From contig JAHIUD010000073.1 in NCBI GenBank assembly GCA_018817515.1, positions 1-64,000 on the forward strand: a DNA stretch of 64,000 nucleotides, given 5' to 3'. The notes under the pieces were generated by a model that did not search any database, was not told where the DNA came from, and worked only from the letters and a program-made list of their open reading frames with translations. Origin of the DNA: Pseudomonadota bacterium (lineage in GTDB: Bacteria; Desulfobacterota; Desulfovibrionia; Desulfovibrionales; Desulfovibrionaceae). Each line of letters opens with the position of its first letter. The stretch's first letter is position 1. Positions 42,640 through 52,539 of the stretch are shown here, piece by piece. A program made the position numbers and the translations under genes.

Positions 42640-43499
42640 AAAACATCCTCGTGCTCCTCATGGCCCTGCTGCTGGCCGCCTGCTCGTCCGATGCGGGCCA
42701 GGGTCGTCCGGCCTCCGGCACACCTCCCAGACGCGTGGTCTGCCTCGCACCCAGCGCCGCGGAGCTGCTCTTTGCCTTGGACGCGGGCGGGCTTGTGGTG
42801 GGCACGGCGGAGCACAGCGATGAACCGGCCGAGGCGCGCAGCCTGCCACGAGTCGGGTCGTACGCCCGGCCGGACCTGGAACGCGTCCTGACCCTGCGCC
42901 CGGACCTCTGCATCGCGGTGCAGGACGGAACGCCGCCCCAGACCCTGGCCCGGCTTGGCGAACTCGGCATTCCCGTGGTGCTCATGGCCACCGGAAACCT
43001 TGAGGAGCTGCTGGGCTCCATGCTCATGGTCGGCCGCACCGTGGGGCGGCAGGCCAAGGCCGAGGCATTGGTTGGAGAGCTACGGGAACGCATGGAGGCC
43101 GTGCGCAGGCGCGCCGCCCAGGCCCAGCGCCGCCCCCGCGTGCTGTTCCAGGTGAGCGGTCCGCACATCATGGCCGCCGGTCCGCAAAGTCTGCTTGGCC
43201 AACTCGTCGCCCTGGCCGGGGGCGACAACGCCGGCCCGGCGGAGCCAGCCTATCCGCAACTCTCCGCCGAGCAGGTGCTGGCCATGGCCCCGGACGTGGT
43301 GGTGGCCTTCGACATGCTGGGCCAAGACCAAGGCATGGCAGGCTGGCCAGCCGACCAGCGCATCCCAGCCGTGCGCCAGCGCCGCCTGTACACAGTAGAC
43401 CCGGCGCTCTTCGCCCGGCCCGGCCCGCGCCTGGCGGAGGCCTTGGAAGCCCTGGCGCGCATCATCCACCCTGAGATTTTCGGAACGTACCGGCCATGA
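42636..43499 (+). CDS. btuF: Corrinoid ABC transporter substrate-binding lipoprotein
   Basis: 287 residues. The lipoprotein signal MKNILVLLMALLLAAC puts the lipid-modified Cys at residue 16. RRVVCLAPSAAELLFALDAG, RPDLCIAVQDG and the long central helix are class III binding-protein features. The GTG at 42636 overlaps the cbiZ TGA and gives the correct signal peptide; other starts would add unneeded residues. It delivers corrinoids from the periplasm to BtuCD. The end overlaps btuC by 4 bp (ATGA). Confidence 0.92.
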   Translation: MKNILVLLMALLLAACSSDAGQGRPASGTPPRRVVCLAPSAAELLFALDAGGLVVGTAEHSDEPAEARSLPRVGSYARPDLERVLTLRPDLCIAVQDGTPPQTLARLGELGIPVVLMATGNLEELLGSMLMVGRTVGRQAKAEALVGELRERMEAVRRRAAQAQRRPRVLFQVSGPHIMAAGPQSLLGQLVALAGGDNAGPAEPAYPQLSAEQVLAMAPDVVVAFDMLGQDQGMAGWPADQRIPAVRQRRLYTVDPALFARPGPRLAEALEALARIIHPEIFGTYRP

Positions 43500-44503
43500 G
43501 CCTTCTCCTGTCCCGCAGCCTTTCATGTCGCCTTGCCGCAATTCTTGCGGTTCTCGTCCCGGCGCTGGCGCTCTGCTGCCTGGCGGCCCTATGTCTGGGC
43601 TCCACGACGCTTCACCCGACGGATGTCCTGCATGCGCTCTGGGGCGGCGCCGATCCCATGACCCAGGCGCTGGTGCGCTCCCTGCGCCTGCCGCGCCTGC
43701 TGCTGGCGCTCGCCGCCGGGGCCAGCCTTTCCGCTGGCGGGCTCGTGTTCCAGGCCCTGCTGCGCAATCCCCTGGCCGAGCCGTACATCATGGGGGTGTC
43801 TGGCGGGGCGGCCATCGGCACCATCGCCGCGCTGGTGCTCGGCCTGGGGAGCCTGGCCCTGCGGCTGCCTGCGGCTTTCGCCGGGGGGCTGGCCACGCTG
43901 ACCATAGTCCTGGCCTTGGGGCGCTCTCTGCGCACCTCGGGGCGGGACACGCTGCTGCTCGCCGGAGTGATGGTCAACGCCTTCTGCGGCGCGGTGATTC
44001 TCTTTCTCGTGTCCCTGTCGCCCCACCATCTTATCGCCTCGGTGGTGTTCTGGCTCATGGGCGACCTGGGCTCCCACGCGCCCGCAGACGCGCTGCTCCT
44101 GGCCTGCGCCGTGCTGCCCTGCCTGGCCGTGGTCCTGGTCTTGGCGCATGGCATGAACGTGCTCCAACTGGGCGAGGAGACCGCATCCACCATGGGCCTG
44201 CCGGTGGGGGCCGTGCGCAATGCCCTGCTCTGGTCCACCACCGTCATGGTCAGCGCCACGGTGGCCGTTTGCGGCCCGCTTGGCTTCATCGGGCTGGTGA
44301 CGCCGCACGCCCTGCGCCGCCTCATCGGTGCGGACCACCGCCTGCTGGTCCCGGCCTGCGTGCTCGGCGGCGGGGCGTACCTGGCCCTGTGCGACGCGCT
44401 GGCCCGCGCGCTGCCCGCCTCGGGCGAACTGCCGGTGGGCGTGGTGACGGCCCTGCTCGGCGCGCCTGCCTTCGTGGCCCTGCTGGCCGGGAGGCGGTCA
44501 TGA
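43496..44503 (+). CDS. btuC: Corrinoid ABC transporter permease
   Basis: 335 residues, FecCD family with about ten membrane helices. Typical segments are LRLPRLLLALAAGASLSAGG, LLRNPLAEPYIMGVSGGAAIGT, and PLGFIGLVTPHALRRLIGADHR in the coupling loop. Start and stop overlap the flanking genes by 4 bp each, so expression is tightly coupled. It is paralogous to the permease at 22279. Confidence 0.94.
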   Translation: MSLLLSRSLSCRLAAILAVLVPALALCCLAALCLGSTTLHPTDVLHALWGGADPMTQALVRSLRLPRLLLALAAGASLSAGGLVFQALLRNPLAEPYIMGVSGGAAIGTIAALVLGLGSLALRLPAAFAGGLATLTIVLALGRSLRTSGRDTLLLAGVMVNAFCGAVILFLVSLSPHHLIASVVFWLMGDLGSHAPADALLLACAVLPCLAVVLVLAHGMNVLQLGEETASTMGLPVGAVRNALLWSTTVMVSATVAVCGPLGFIGLVTPHALRRLIGADHRLLVPACVLGGGAYLALCDALARALPASGELPVGVVTALLGAPAFVALLAGRRS

Positions 44504-45306
44504 ACGCCGCCTACGCCGTGGAGGCGCGCGGCCTGGATTTCACTCGCGGCAGCACGGCCGTCTTGAAGGGCGTCGGCCTTACTGCGCGGCAGGGCGTCAT
44601 CCATGCCATCGTCGGCCCCAACGGTTCCGGCAAGACCACGCTCCTGCGCCTGCTGGCCGGCATCCTGCGGCCGAGCGCGGGAACCGTGAAAATCCTCGGG
44701 CGCCCTCTCTTCGCGTATTCCCACCTCCAGCGGGCACGAACCATGGCCTATCTGCCGCAGAGCCTGCCAGGGCCATTGCCGCTCACGGTACGCGAACTCG
44801 TGCTCCTCGGACGCACCGCGCACCAGGGCCTGCTGGGTCTGGAAACCCGCGCCGACCGGGAGGCCGTGGACCGCGCCCTGGACCTCGCGCGTGTCGCCCA
44901 CCTGGGGGACGCCCGGCTGGAGCATCTGAGCGGAGGGGAGATGCAGCGCGCGTTCATCGCCAAGGCACTGTGCCAGGAGCCAACCATCCTGCTCCTGGAC
45001 GAGCCCACCGCCAGCCTGGACCCGGCGCACGGCCTCCAGGTCATGGAGCTGCTGGCCGGGCTGCGCAGCGCGCAAGCGGTCTGCACGGTCATGGTCTCGC
45101 ACGACTTGAACCTCGCCGCCCGCTACGCTGACGAGGCCACGCTGCTGCATGGAGGGCGGGTCGCCTGCCAGGGCAAACCCTCGATGGTGTTCGCGCCGGA
45201 GCGACTTGAACCCGTGTACGGCTGCGGCTTCGAGCGCTGTCCATCCAGCGCCGGCCCGGGCGCGCTCCTGCCATTTCCGCGTGACGTCAACCCCTTGCAA
45301 GAATGA
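44500..45306 (+). CDS. btuD: Corrinoid ABC transporter ATP-binding protein
   Basis: 268 residues. Walker A is GPNGSGKTTLLRLLAG, Q-loop YLPQSLPG, signature HLSGGEMQRAFIAKAL, Walker B ILLLDEPTASLD, and H-loop VSHDLNLAARYADE. The C-terminal extension (about 30 residues) is variable in this family. It starts at ATG 44500, overlapping the btuC stop, and is followed by tonB after 3 bp. Confidence 0.95.
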   Translation: MNAAYAVEARGLDFTRGSTAVLKGVGLTARQGVIHAIVGPNGSGKTTLLRLLAGILRPSAGTVKILGRPLFAYSHLQRARTMAYLPQSLPGPLPLTVRELVLLGRTAHQGLLGLETRADREAVDRALDLARVAHLGDARLEHLSGGEMQRAFIAKALCQEPTILLLDEPTASLDPAHGLQVMELLAGLRSAQAVCTVMVSHDLNLAARYADEATLLHGGRVACQGKPSMVFAPERLEPVYGCGFERCPSSAGPGALLPFPRDVNPLQE

Positions 45307-45309
45307 GCC

Positions 45310-46041
45310 ATGCCCGGCCGGTCTACGGAAGTGCCGCCTGTCAGCAATCGCTGGTTTTCAAGTGGTCGCGGCATGGGCTTGTTCATTTCCGCAGGGTTGC
45401 ATCTGCTGCTGTGCTGCGCCCTTGCGGCGACACTTCCCGCTATACCTTCGCCATTGCCTTCGCCGCTCATGGAGGTGGACCTCGGAGAAAGACCCGGAGC
45501 GCGTGGCGGAAGCAACTCCTCTGTCACACAACACTCTCGACAGGGAGCCAAGGTGGTCACATCAACGTCTTCGCTACAGCCGACGGCCCGGCCTGACCTC
45601 GCCCCGCGCGCTCTTGAAGCCGACCAAACGGATCCGCGCGCGACGCTCGCCGCCGTTACGCCAGAAAGCAATGCAGGAGGCGCGGTTGGTGAACCGGGAA
45701 CTGGAGGTGGAACAAGTGCAGGTGATGGACGGTCTTCGGGCACAGGTGCGGGCCAGGGCGGCGTGGCGGTGGACCGCATGCCCGAGGCCGTGAAGCGCGT
45801 AAAGCCGACCTATCCTGCGGAGGCCCGCAGGCGAGGCATCACAGGACGAGTGCTCCTGCGGGTCCATGTCGATGCGGTTGGGAGCGTGCGCGACGTGCTC
45901 GTCCAGTCCGCCGAGCCGGTCGGTGTCTTCGAGGCGCAGGCCGTCGAAGCCGTGCGAAAGTGGCGCTTTAAGCCGGGGGTACGCCTGGGGGAACCCGTGC
46001 CGGCTTGGCTCTTGGTACCGATACGGTTCGCTTTGGAGTGA
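45310..46041 (+). CDS. tonB: TonB-like protein (second copy)
   Basis: 243 residues. One membrane helix lies near residues 22-42 (MGLFISAGLHLLLCCALAAT). A Gly/Ser-rich linker follows, and the C-terminal TonB domain starts VKRVKPTYPAEARRRGITG and ends with KWRFKPGVRLGEPVPAWLLVPI. It shares GTGxGQGGVAVDRMP and most of the C-terminal domain with the first TonB at 18684, evidence of duplication. No exbB/exbD accompanies it, so it probably borrows the pair at 17515-18653. Start ATG 3 bp after btuD. Confidence 0.9.
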   Translation: MPGRSTEVPPVSNRWFSSGRGMGLFISAGLHLLLCCALAATLPAIPSPLPSPLMEVDLGERPGARGGSNSSVTQHSRQGAKVVTSTSSLQPTARPDLAPRALEADQTDPRATLAAVTPESNAGGAVGEPGTGGGTSAGDGRSSGTGAGQGGVAVDRMPEAVKRVKPTYPAEARRRGITGRVLLRVHVDAVGSVRDVLVQSAEPVGVFEAQAVEAVRKWRFKPGVRLGEPVPAWLLVPIRFALE

Positions 46042-46337
46042 GAGGCCCCTTCGCCCAACAAATCAGCACTACAATTGTCTCGAAAAAGTAATCGTCTTGC
46101 TGTGCCGGCTTAAATAATTAACTATTACATGGAATACATTGCAATTTACTTGAAGACACTCAACGGGGCAGGGGCTCTGACGCTGGGTGTTACATTTCTC
46201 CTCTTGACCGGGGTCAAGGGGCGGAGCCCCTTCGCTCTTGCCTCTCTCACCCCCGTAGCCGACCTGCCAGTTCTTTCTGCGTCACTTCGCCCTTGCTCAG
46301 GTGTTTGAGCACCAGCACGCGATCCCTCGCCCGTCGC
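46042..46337. other. Non-coding region after the corrinoid operon
   Basis: 296 bp. An AT-rich stretch (46070-46150) is followed by a short hairpin AAGGGGC/GCCCCTT (46217-46233), which may end transcription of one of the convergent operons. On the minus strand 46247-46327 encodes a short HTH-like peptide fragment without a start. Confidence 0.45.
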
Positions 46338-46628
46338 CTAGTCGTACTCTTCCCAGTTGGCCACGAGCCAGTCCTCCACCAGCCGCTGGGTCTTGAGCGC
46401 GATGGGCATATGCTTGGCTATGAGCCGCTCGACCTTCTGGCCGGAGGTCTTTTGCCGGAACTTGTACTTGGCCATGAACCGGTTGATGAGCGCCAGGACT
46501 TCAAAGCCCTCCTTGCGGTTGAACAGCGTGCTGTCGGGCTCCCCGGTGAGCTTCGGGTCGTCGTCCGGCAGCGCGGTCCAGCGGTACTGGTCGGCGAGCT
46601 TGAGGTCGGCGCGTTCCATGAGCGGCAT
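46338..46628 (-). CDS. Conserved-looking hypothetical protein
   Basis: 96 residues, mostly helical and charged (FEVLALINRFMAKYKF, VERLIAKHMP, RLVEDWLVANWEEYD), no signal peptide, no known motif. The ATG at 46628 has an excellent AAGGAGG 5 nt upstream. It follows the HD-GYP gene by 62 bp on the same strand. No function can be assigned. Confidence 0.75.
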   Translation of the reverse strand: MPLMERADLKLADQYRWTALPDDDPKLTGEPDSTLFNRKEGFEVLALINRFMAKYKFRQKTSGQKVERLIAKHMPIALKTQRLVEDWLVANWEEYD

Positions 46629-46690
46629 ATGTCCTCCTTCCGGCCTCAGGCCGGGCGCTGTTGTCGTGCCGGGCCTGGGGCCTGGCTGTC

Positions 46691-48055
46691 TTAGAGGTCC
46701 TTCAACCTGCACGAGCCCAGGATGCTGGAGCCGATGGGGGTGTCGAAGATGGCGCTGGTGGCCTCGCGCACAAGGTTGTGGATGCCCTGGCGCTGGACCT
46801 CGCTGCGCAGTTCTATCAGTTCGCGTTCGCCAAGGGCCAGGAAGGCTTCCGCCACCTTGGGATCGAAGTGCGAACCGCTGCCCTGGCGGATGATGTCGCG
46901 GGACTCCTTGAAGCTGAAGGCCTCCTTGTACGGGCGCTTGCTCATGAGGGCATCGAACACGTCCACCAGGGCGAAGATGCGCGCCGTCACGGGGATGGCC
47001 TCGCCCGCAAGGCCCTGGGCGTAGCCTGTGCCGTCCCAGCGCTCGTGGTGGTACTGCACCACGTCCACGCCCAGGCACAAGAACTCGACCTCCTGCACGA
47101 TCTCCCGGCCCTTGGTCACGTGGGTCTCCATGATGCGCCGCTCCTCTGTGGTCAGCGGGCCGTGCTTGAGCAGGATGCTGTCGGGCACGCCGATTTTGCC
47201 CACATCGTGCAGGTACGCGCCGATGACCAGCCGGGCCATGTCCTCTGGCGAGAGCCGGAGCTGCCGCCCCAGGAGCACCGCCAGGGCCACCACCTGCTCG
47301 GAATGCTCCTGGGTGACCGAGTCCCTGGTCTCCAGCGCCTTGACCATGCTGCGGATGGAGTCAAGCGAGGTCTTGGCCAGGGAGGTGTAGGCCTGCTGCA
47401 GCTGGACCCCGGAGTGCACGAGCTTGAGCGAGGCCAGCTTGAACTGGCCGTAGAAGAAGACATGCAGGAGCAGCGGCAGCAGGAGCGCGGCCAGGGCGTA
47501 TACGAGATTCTGGGTGCTGGCGATGTTCAGGGGCGGCACCTTGCGGTAGAGTTCCACCGCGCCCACGATGCGGCCGCTTGAAAACACCGGCACATACATC
47601 TCCAGCAGCGTCCCGTGCCCGCGCAGGACCTGGTTCTCAAGTTTGTCGGCCGCGCCGATCTCCGTGCTGGGTTGGCCGGTGCCCATTGTCTCCATGAGCT
47701 CGTGGTCATCTTGAAATGTTTGGCCGATGAGCTGCGGGGTGGTGAAGGAATAGACCAGGGTTGCGCTGCGGTTCCAGATGCGGAACTCCACCAGGTTGCT
47801 GTATTCCATGAAGACGTTGATGCGCTGGATGAGCGGTTCGTTCTTCCGGGTCAGCATCTCGCTTACGTCGAAGTTGAGCTCCCGCGCGAGGAACTTGTTC
47901 GCGATCTCCAGGGAGTCGTGCTTGTATTCGGCGATGGCCTGGGCGTGGCGGAGCAGCGGCAAGGATACGGCCAAAAGCGCAGCAATGCAGAGGGTGAGCA
48001 TGAAGCTGCGCCGGAAATAGGTACGCAGCAGTTCCGGGGCATTGAAATGCCGCAT
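46691..48055 (-). CDS. Membrane HD-GYP domain protein (probable cyclic-di-GMP phosphodiesterase)
   Basis: 454 residues. Membrane helices at ~18-36 and ~185-205 enclose a periplasmic sensor domain. A short coiled segment leads to the C-terminal HD-GYP domain: HSEQVVALAV, AYLHDVGKIGVPDSIL (HD), HVTKGREIV, and HHERWDGTGYAQGLAG, where GYA replaces the canonical GYP; SGSHFDPKVAEAF follows. Such proteins hydrolyse cyclic-di-GMP to GMP in response to an external signal, controlling motility or biofilm. The hemerythrin gene is 18 bp upstream on the same strand, suggesting joint expression and an oxygen-related signal. Confidence 0.9.
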   Translation of the reverse strand: MRHFNAPELLRTYFRRSFMLTLCIAALLAVSLPLLRHAQAIAEYKHDSLEIANKFLARELNFDVSEMLTRKNEPLIQRINVFMEYSNLVEFRIWNRSATLVYSFTTPQLIGQTFQDDHELMETMGTGQPSTEIGAADKLENQVLRGHGTLLEMYVPVFSSGRIVGAVELYRKVPPLNIASTQNLVYALAALLLPLLLHVFFYGQFKLASLKLVHSGVQLQQAYTSLAKTSLDSIRSMVKALETRDSVTQEHSEQVVALAVLLGRQLRLSPEDMARLVIGAYLHDVGKIGVPDSILLKHGPLTTEERRIMETHVTKGREIVQEVEFLCLGVDVVQYHHERWDGTGYAQGLAGEAIPVTARIFALVDVFDALMSKRPYKEAFSFKESRDIIRQGSGSHFDPKVAEAFLALGERELIELRSEVQRQGIHNLVREATSAIFDTPIGSSILGSCRLKDL

Positions 48056-48073
48056 CAGCTGTCCTGGCAGGGC

Positions 48074-48469
48074 CTAGAGGTAGTCTTCCAGGAAACGGCC
48101 CATTTTCATGTCCACGTCCAGAATGTGGTTGGTCAGCCAGCTTTTGAGGAATTCCAAAAGCTCCGCCGGGTGGGTGCTGCCGTCCGCGCAGCCTTTCTCA
48201 CAGCTCTTTACCGCGGCGTAGAAGCCCTCGTGCTCGTGCAGGTGCGCCGCATACTCCGGGTAGGCGAAGGCCTGCATGTAGCCCTCCTCAACGTGGAAGT
48301 GCTCCTCCGCGTAGGTCTTGAGCCGGCCGACCAGTTCCGGGGTCGGGCACTGGCCGGACTGCTCCATGGTATCATGCAGGTTGTTGACCATTTCCACCAG
48401 CTGCCTGTGTTGTTCGTCGATGGTCTTGATGCCTGTCAGCAATGAATCGTTCCATTGGAAGTATGGCAT
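48074..48469 (-). CDS. Bacteriohemerythrin
   Basis: 131 residues, a four-helix oxygen-binding protein. The di-iron ligands are visible: an N-terminal His in WNDSLLTGIKTIDEQHRQL, HFHVEEGYM (H-x3-E), HLHEHEGFY, and HILDVD (H-x4-D). It likely buffers or senses oxygen, protecting anaerobic enzymes. The ATG at 48469 starts exactly where family members begin (MPYFQWNDS). It is the first gene of a probable operon with the HD-GYP protein. Confidence 0.93.
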   Translation of the reverse strand: MPYFQWNDSLLTGIKTIDEQHRQLVEMVNNLHDTMEQSGQCPTPELVGRLKTYAEEHFHVEEGYMQAFAYPEYAAHLHEHEGFYAAVKSCEKGCADGSTHPAELLEFLKSWLTNHILDVDMKMGRFLEDYL

Positions 48470-48540
48470 GTGGCTGCTCCTTGGCGAGGATGTCTTGTAC
48501 GACCCATATCTAGCACATTTGGGGCTGGCGGCAAGGGCGG

Positions 48541-48584
48541 AAAAAGAAAAGGGCCCCGGTCCCCTCCCTAGACGACCGGAGCCC
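48541..48584 (-). terminator. Intrinsic terminator (minus strand)
   Basis: On the minus strand GGGCTCCGGTC (48584-48574) pairs with GACCGGGGCCC (48561-48551; one mismatch), followed by TTTTCTTTTT. It stands between groEL and the hemerythrin gene, about 80 nt beyond the groEL terminator. Confidence 0.8.
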
Positions 48585-48660
48585 ATTGCCGCCACATGGG
48601 CAGCTCTGTTGCCGGATGTATCGGAGCTTTGACCGAAGACTTTAGCCCGGCGCAAGCATG

Positions 48661-48690
48661 AAAAAAGGCCGGACATTGCTGCCCGGCCTT
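48661..48690 (-). terminator. Intrinsic terminator after groEL
   Basis: On the minus strand AAGGCCGG (48690-48683) pairs with CCGGCCTT (48672-48665), followed by TTTT. It lies 27 nt after the groEL stop. Confidence 0.88.
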
Positions 48691-48716
48691 GGTGCTCTTG
48701 CGGTAGCTCGCGGGAG

Positions 48717-50315
<1,599 letters not shown>

Positions 50316-50369
50316 TTAAGCACTCCTCTTTTGAAAGATTCGGCGATGAGCGCCGGTTGTTTCCAGGAA

Positions 50370-50645
50370 TTATTTTTCGATGACCGCCAGGATCTCGTCC
50401 TGGCGCATGATGGAGCATTCCTCGCCGTCCATCTTGAACTCGGTGCCGGCGTATTTGGCGAACAGGACAACGTCGCCCTTCTTCACCTGCATCTTGACCT
50501 TCTCGGTGCCGGGACCGGCTGCGATGACGGTGCCGCGCATGGGGCGTTCCTTGGCGCTGTCGGGGATGTAGAGGCCGCCGGCGGTTTTTTCTTCCTCGGG
50601 CAGGCGCTTGATGATGACGCGGTCGTGCAAGGGCTTGAGCTTCAT
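50370..50645 (-). CDS. groES: Co-chaperonin GroES (10 kDa subunit)
   Basis: 91 residues: [30 protein letters not shown], the mobile loop, then a beta-barrel with [14 protein letters not shown]. It caps the GroEL ring. The upstream ~150 bp show neither a CIRCE repeat (TTAGCACTC-N9-GAGTGCTAA) nor a clear sigma-32 promoter that I can identify. groEL follows after 57 bp. Confidence 0.97.
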   Translation of the reverse strand: MKLKPLHDRVIIKRLPEEEKTAGGLYIPDSAKERPMRGTVIAAGPGTEKVKMQVKKGDVVLFAKYAGTEFKMDGEECSIMRQDEILAVIEK

Positions 50646-50840
50646 TATGAATCCTCCTGAACAGATTGTGTGCGGTATTTTCGCCGCCTGGCCCCGGAGA
50701 CGCGTGAGGCGTTATCCTCGCGTTGAGGCGTTTGGTTGCGGCGTTGGAAAGATAAGCAGGGGCGAGGGGATGTCAACGCCTGGGCGGGAAGTTTTTTGGT
50801 CTCAGACGGCGGCTGCTGCGCTGCAATGCGGGCAGAAAGA

Positions 50841-50873
50841 GACCGGGGCAGGGCCATCGGCTCCGCCCCGGTC
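50841..50873 (-). terminator. Probable terminator after the response regulator
   Basis: GACCGGGGC (50841-50849) and GCCCCGGTC (50865-50873) are perfectly complementary; on the minus strand TCTTTCT follows. It begins 22 nt after the regulator's stop. Confidence 0.75.
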
Positions 50874-50894
50874 GCAATGGCATGCTTGCGTGTG

Positions 50895-51572
50895 CTACTC
50901 TTCGCCGCCCAGGGGCAGGTCGTGGACCTTCACGAACTCGCGCACCTGATGCAGGTTGTGCAGGCCGAGCTTCTTCATGAAGTTGGCCCTGTGCTTCTCC
51001 ACGGTGCGGGTGGAGAGGAACAGTTTCTCGGCGATCTGCTTGTTCTTCATGCCGCCGAGCACCATTTCCAGGATGTGCTTTTCGCGGGAGGTCAGCGTCT
51101 CAAGCGGCGTCGACTTGGACATGCGGCTGCCGCGCAGGTAGCCGTTGATGAGCGTGGCCGAAACCTCGGGGCTGACGTAGGCCTCGCCCCGGCACACGGC
51201 GCGTATGGCGGTGAGCAGGTCCTCGGCGCTGGCGGCCTTGACGACGTAGCCGTCCACGCCGGAATCCAGCGCCGCGTGCAGGTATTCCTCGGCCCGGTGG
51301 GCGGTCAGCGCGATGATGCGCGCGTCGGGGAAATCGCGCCGGATGGAGCGCACTGCGACCATGCCGTCCACGCCGGGCATGGACAGGTCCATGAGCACAA
51401 CGTCGGGCTTGAGTTCGCTGTACAGACGCATGGCCTCACGTCCGTCCTGGGCCTCGCCCACGACTTCACAGTGGCCTTGGGTTTCAAGATACGCCTTGAG
51501 GCTCTGCCTGAGCAGCGCGTGGTCTTCCGCAAGGAGAACCCGCAACTTCGTGGCAATCCCATCTTCATTCAT
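50895..51572 (-). CDS. NarL/LuxR-family response regulator
   Basis: 225 residues. The receiver domain has LLAEDHALLRQSL, the phosphoacceptor Asp in VVLMDLSMPGVDG (about residue 60), and the conserved Thr and Lys in IIALTAHRAEE and GYVVKAAS. The LuxR helix-turn-helix is LTSREKHILEMVLGGMKNKQIAEKLFLSTRTVEKHRAN. It activates or represses transcription after phosphorylation. No sensor kinase is adjacent, so it is an orphan here. The 214-bp gap to the divergent nuclease gene contains the repeat CTACGCA/TGCGTAG (51641-51647/51687-51693), a possible binding site. Confidence 0.93.
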   Translation of the reverse strand: MNEDGIATKLRVLLAEDHALLRQSLKAYLETQGHCEVVGEAQDGREAMRLYSELKPDVVLMDLSMPGVDGMVAVRSIRRDFPDARIIALTAHRAEEYLHAALDSGVDGYVVKAASAEDLLTAIRAVCRGEAYVSPEVSATLINGYLRGSRMSKSTPLETLTSREKHILEMVLGGMKNKQIAEKLFLSTRTVEKHRANFMKKLGLHNLHQVREFVKVHDLPLGGEE

Positions 51573-51786
51573 CTCTCACGTCCCATGCTTTCGCGCCGTG
51601 GTCGAGGGAGTGCCGGGGCGCGGTTTGGATACCTACTATTCTACGCATCAAGCGGTACGCAGTCAATAGGCCAAAGCGTAATATCTTGCGTAGTAAAATC
51701 GGCATGCTAGCGCGTCGTTGGTTGCTGGCTGGGATAAAGCGGTGCGTAGACTTGACCGGAAACACTATTTCCGGCAGGCAGTCCAC

Positions 51787-52341
51787 ATGCGTACCCCCCT
51801 GCTTGTGCCTGTGCTGATTCTGGCCTTGGCCGCGCCCTCCCTGGCCTGGGAGTCGCGGACAAAGGGCGTGCGCGACGGCGATTCCATCAATGTCACCAAC
51901 GACGACGGGGTCATGGTGAACATCCGGCTCTACGGGGTCGACGCCCCGGAGGCCAAACAGGCCTTTGGCTATCAGGCCAAGAAGCGGCTGACACAGCTGG
52001 TCTCGCGCAAGAACATACAGATCGAGAACGTGGACACTGACCGCTACGGCCGCACCGTGGCCCTGGTGCGCCTGGCCGACGGCACCCTGGTCAACGCCGA
52101 GATGGTGCGCTCCGGCCTGGGCTGGGTGTATGAGCAGTACTGCCAGCGCGAGGATCTCTGCGCGTCCTTGCGCCAGAGCATGGCCGAGGCCAAAAGCGCC
52201 CGGCGCGGCCTGTGGGCCGAGAGCGACCCCACGCCGCCCTGGGAGTGGCGCAGGCAGCACAAGACCGAGGAATGGTATGCCAGGCCGCTTCGGGCCATGC
52301 AGACCATCGCCCGAAAGATCAAGGTGGTCATCCAGCGCTGA
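51787..52341 (+). CDS. Exported thermonuclease (SNase-like) family protein
   Basis: 184 residues. The signal peptide MRTPLLVPVLILALAAPSLA is followed by an SNase OB-fold domain: VRDGDSINV, IRLYGVDAPEAKQAFGYQAK (catalytic Arg and Asp/Glu region), and DRYGRTVALVRLADGTLVNAEMVRSGLGWVY. Such nucleases cleave DNA or RNA with Ca2+. The start ATG 51787 fits the signal peptide; a frame extends 23 codons upstream without support. It is divergent from the response regulator. Confidence 0.88.
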   Translation: MRTPLLVPVLILALAAPSLAWESRTKGVRDGDSINVTNDDGVMVNIRLYGVDAPEAKQAFGYQAKKRLTQLVSRKNIQIENVDTDRYGRTVALVRLADGTLVNAEMVRSGLGWVYEQYCQREDLCASLRQSMAEAKSARRGLWAESDPTPPWEWRRQHKTEEWYARPLRAMQTIARKIKVVIQR

Positions 52342-52483
52342 CCGCAACGCACTGCCAGTGCTTCTACTGCTCATCTTTGCGTAGATGGCAGGGGGATACG
52401 TAGTAATGGCTGCGTGTTTTGTCGGCTGCTGCACTCCGTGACATTTTGAGCGCAGGCTCTGTAGACTCCCCTGCGTGCCAATG

Positions 52484-52518
52484 AAAAAGCCCCCGGCCGC
52501 TTTCGCTGCCGGGGGCTT
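52484..52518. terminator. Bidirectional terminator between the nuclease gene and qmoD
   Basis: AAGCCCCCGGC (52487-52497) and GCCGGGGGCTT (52508-52518) form a perfect 11-bp stem. On the minus strand TTTTT follows (52484-52488), so it ends the qmo operon; it can also stop plus-strand transcription from the nuclease gene. Confidence 0.9.
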
Positions 52519-52539
52519 TGCTATGTGCTTGGGGCCGGT

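Noticed and set aside
46247-46327. Short peptide on the minus strand with an HTH-like look (LKHLSKGEVTQKELAGRL)
   Set aside because: Only about 25 codons, no start or RBS; at most a gene remnant.
46629-47078. N-terminal extension of the 96-residue gene
   Set aside because: The extra part is out-of-frame HD-GYP coding sequence; the ATG at 46628 has an excellent RBS.
50646-50800. Possible CIRCE element or sigma-32 promoter for groESL
   Set aside because: No TTAGCACTC-N9-GAGTGCTAA repeat and no convincing heat-shock promoter could be found by eye.
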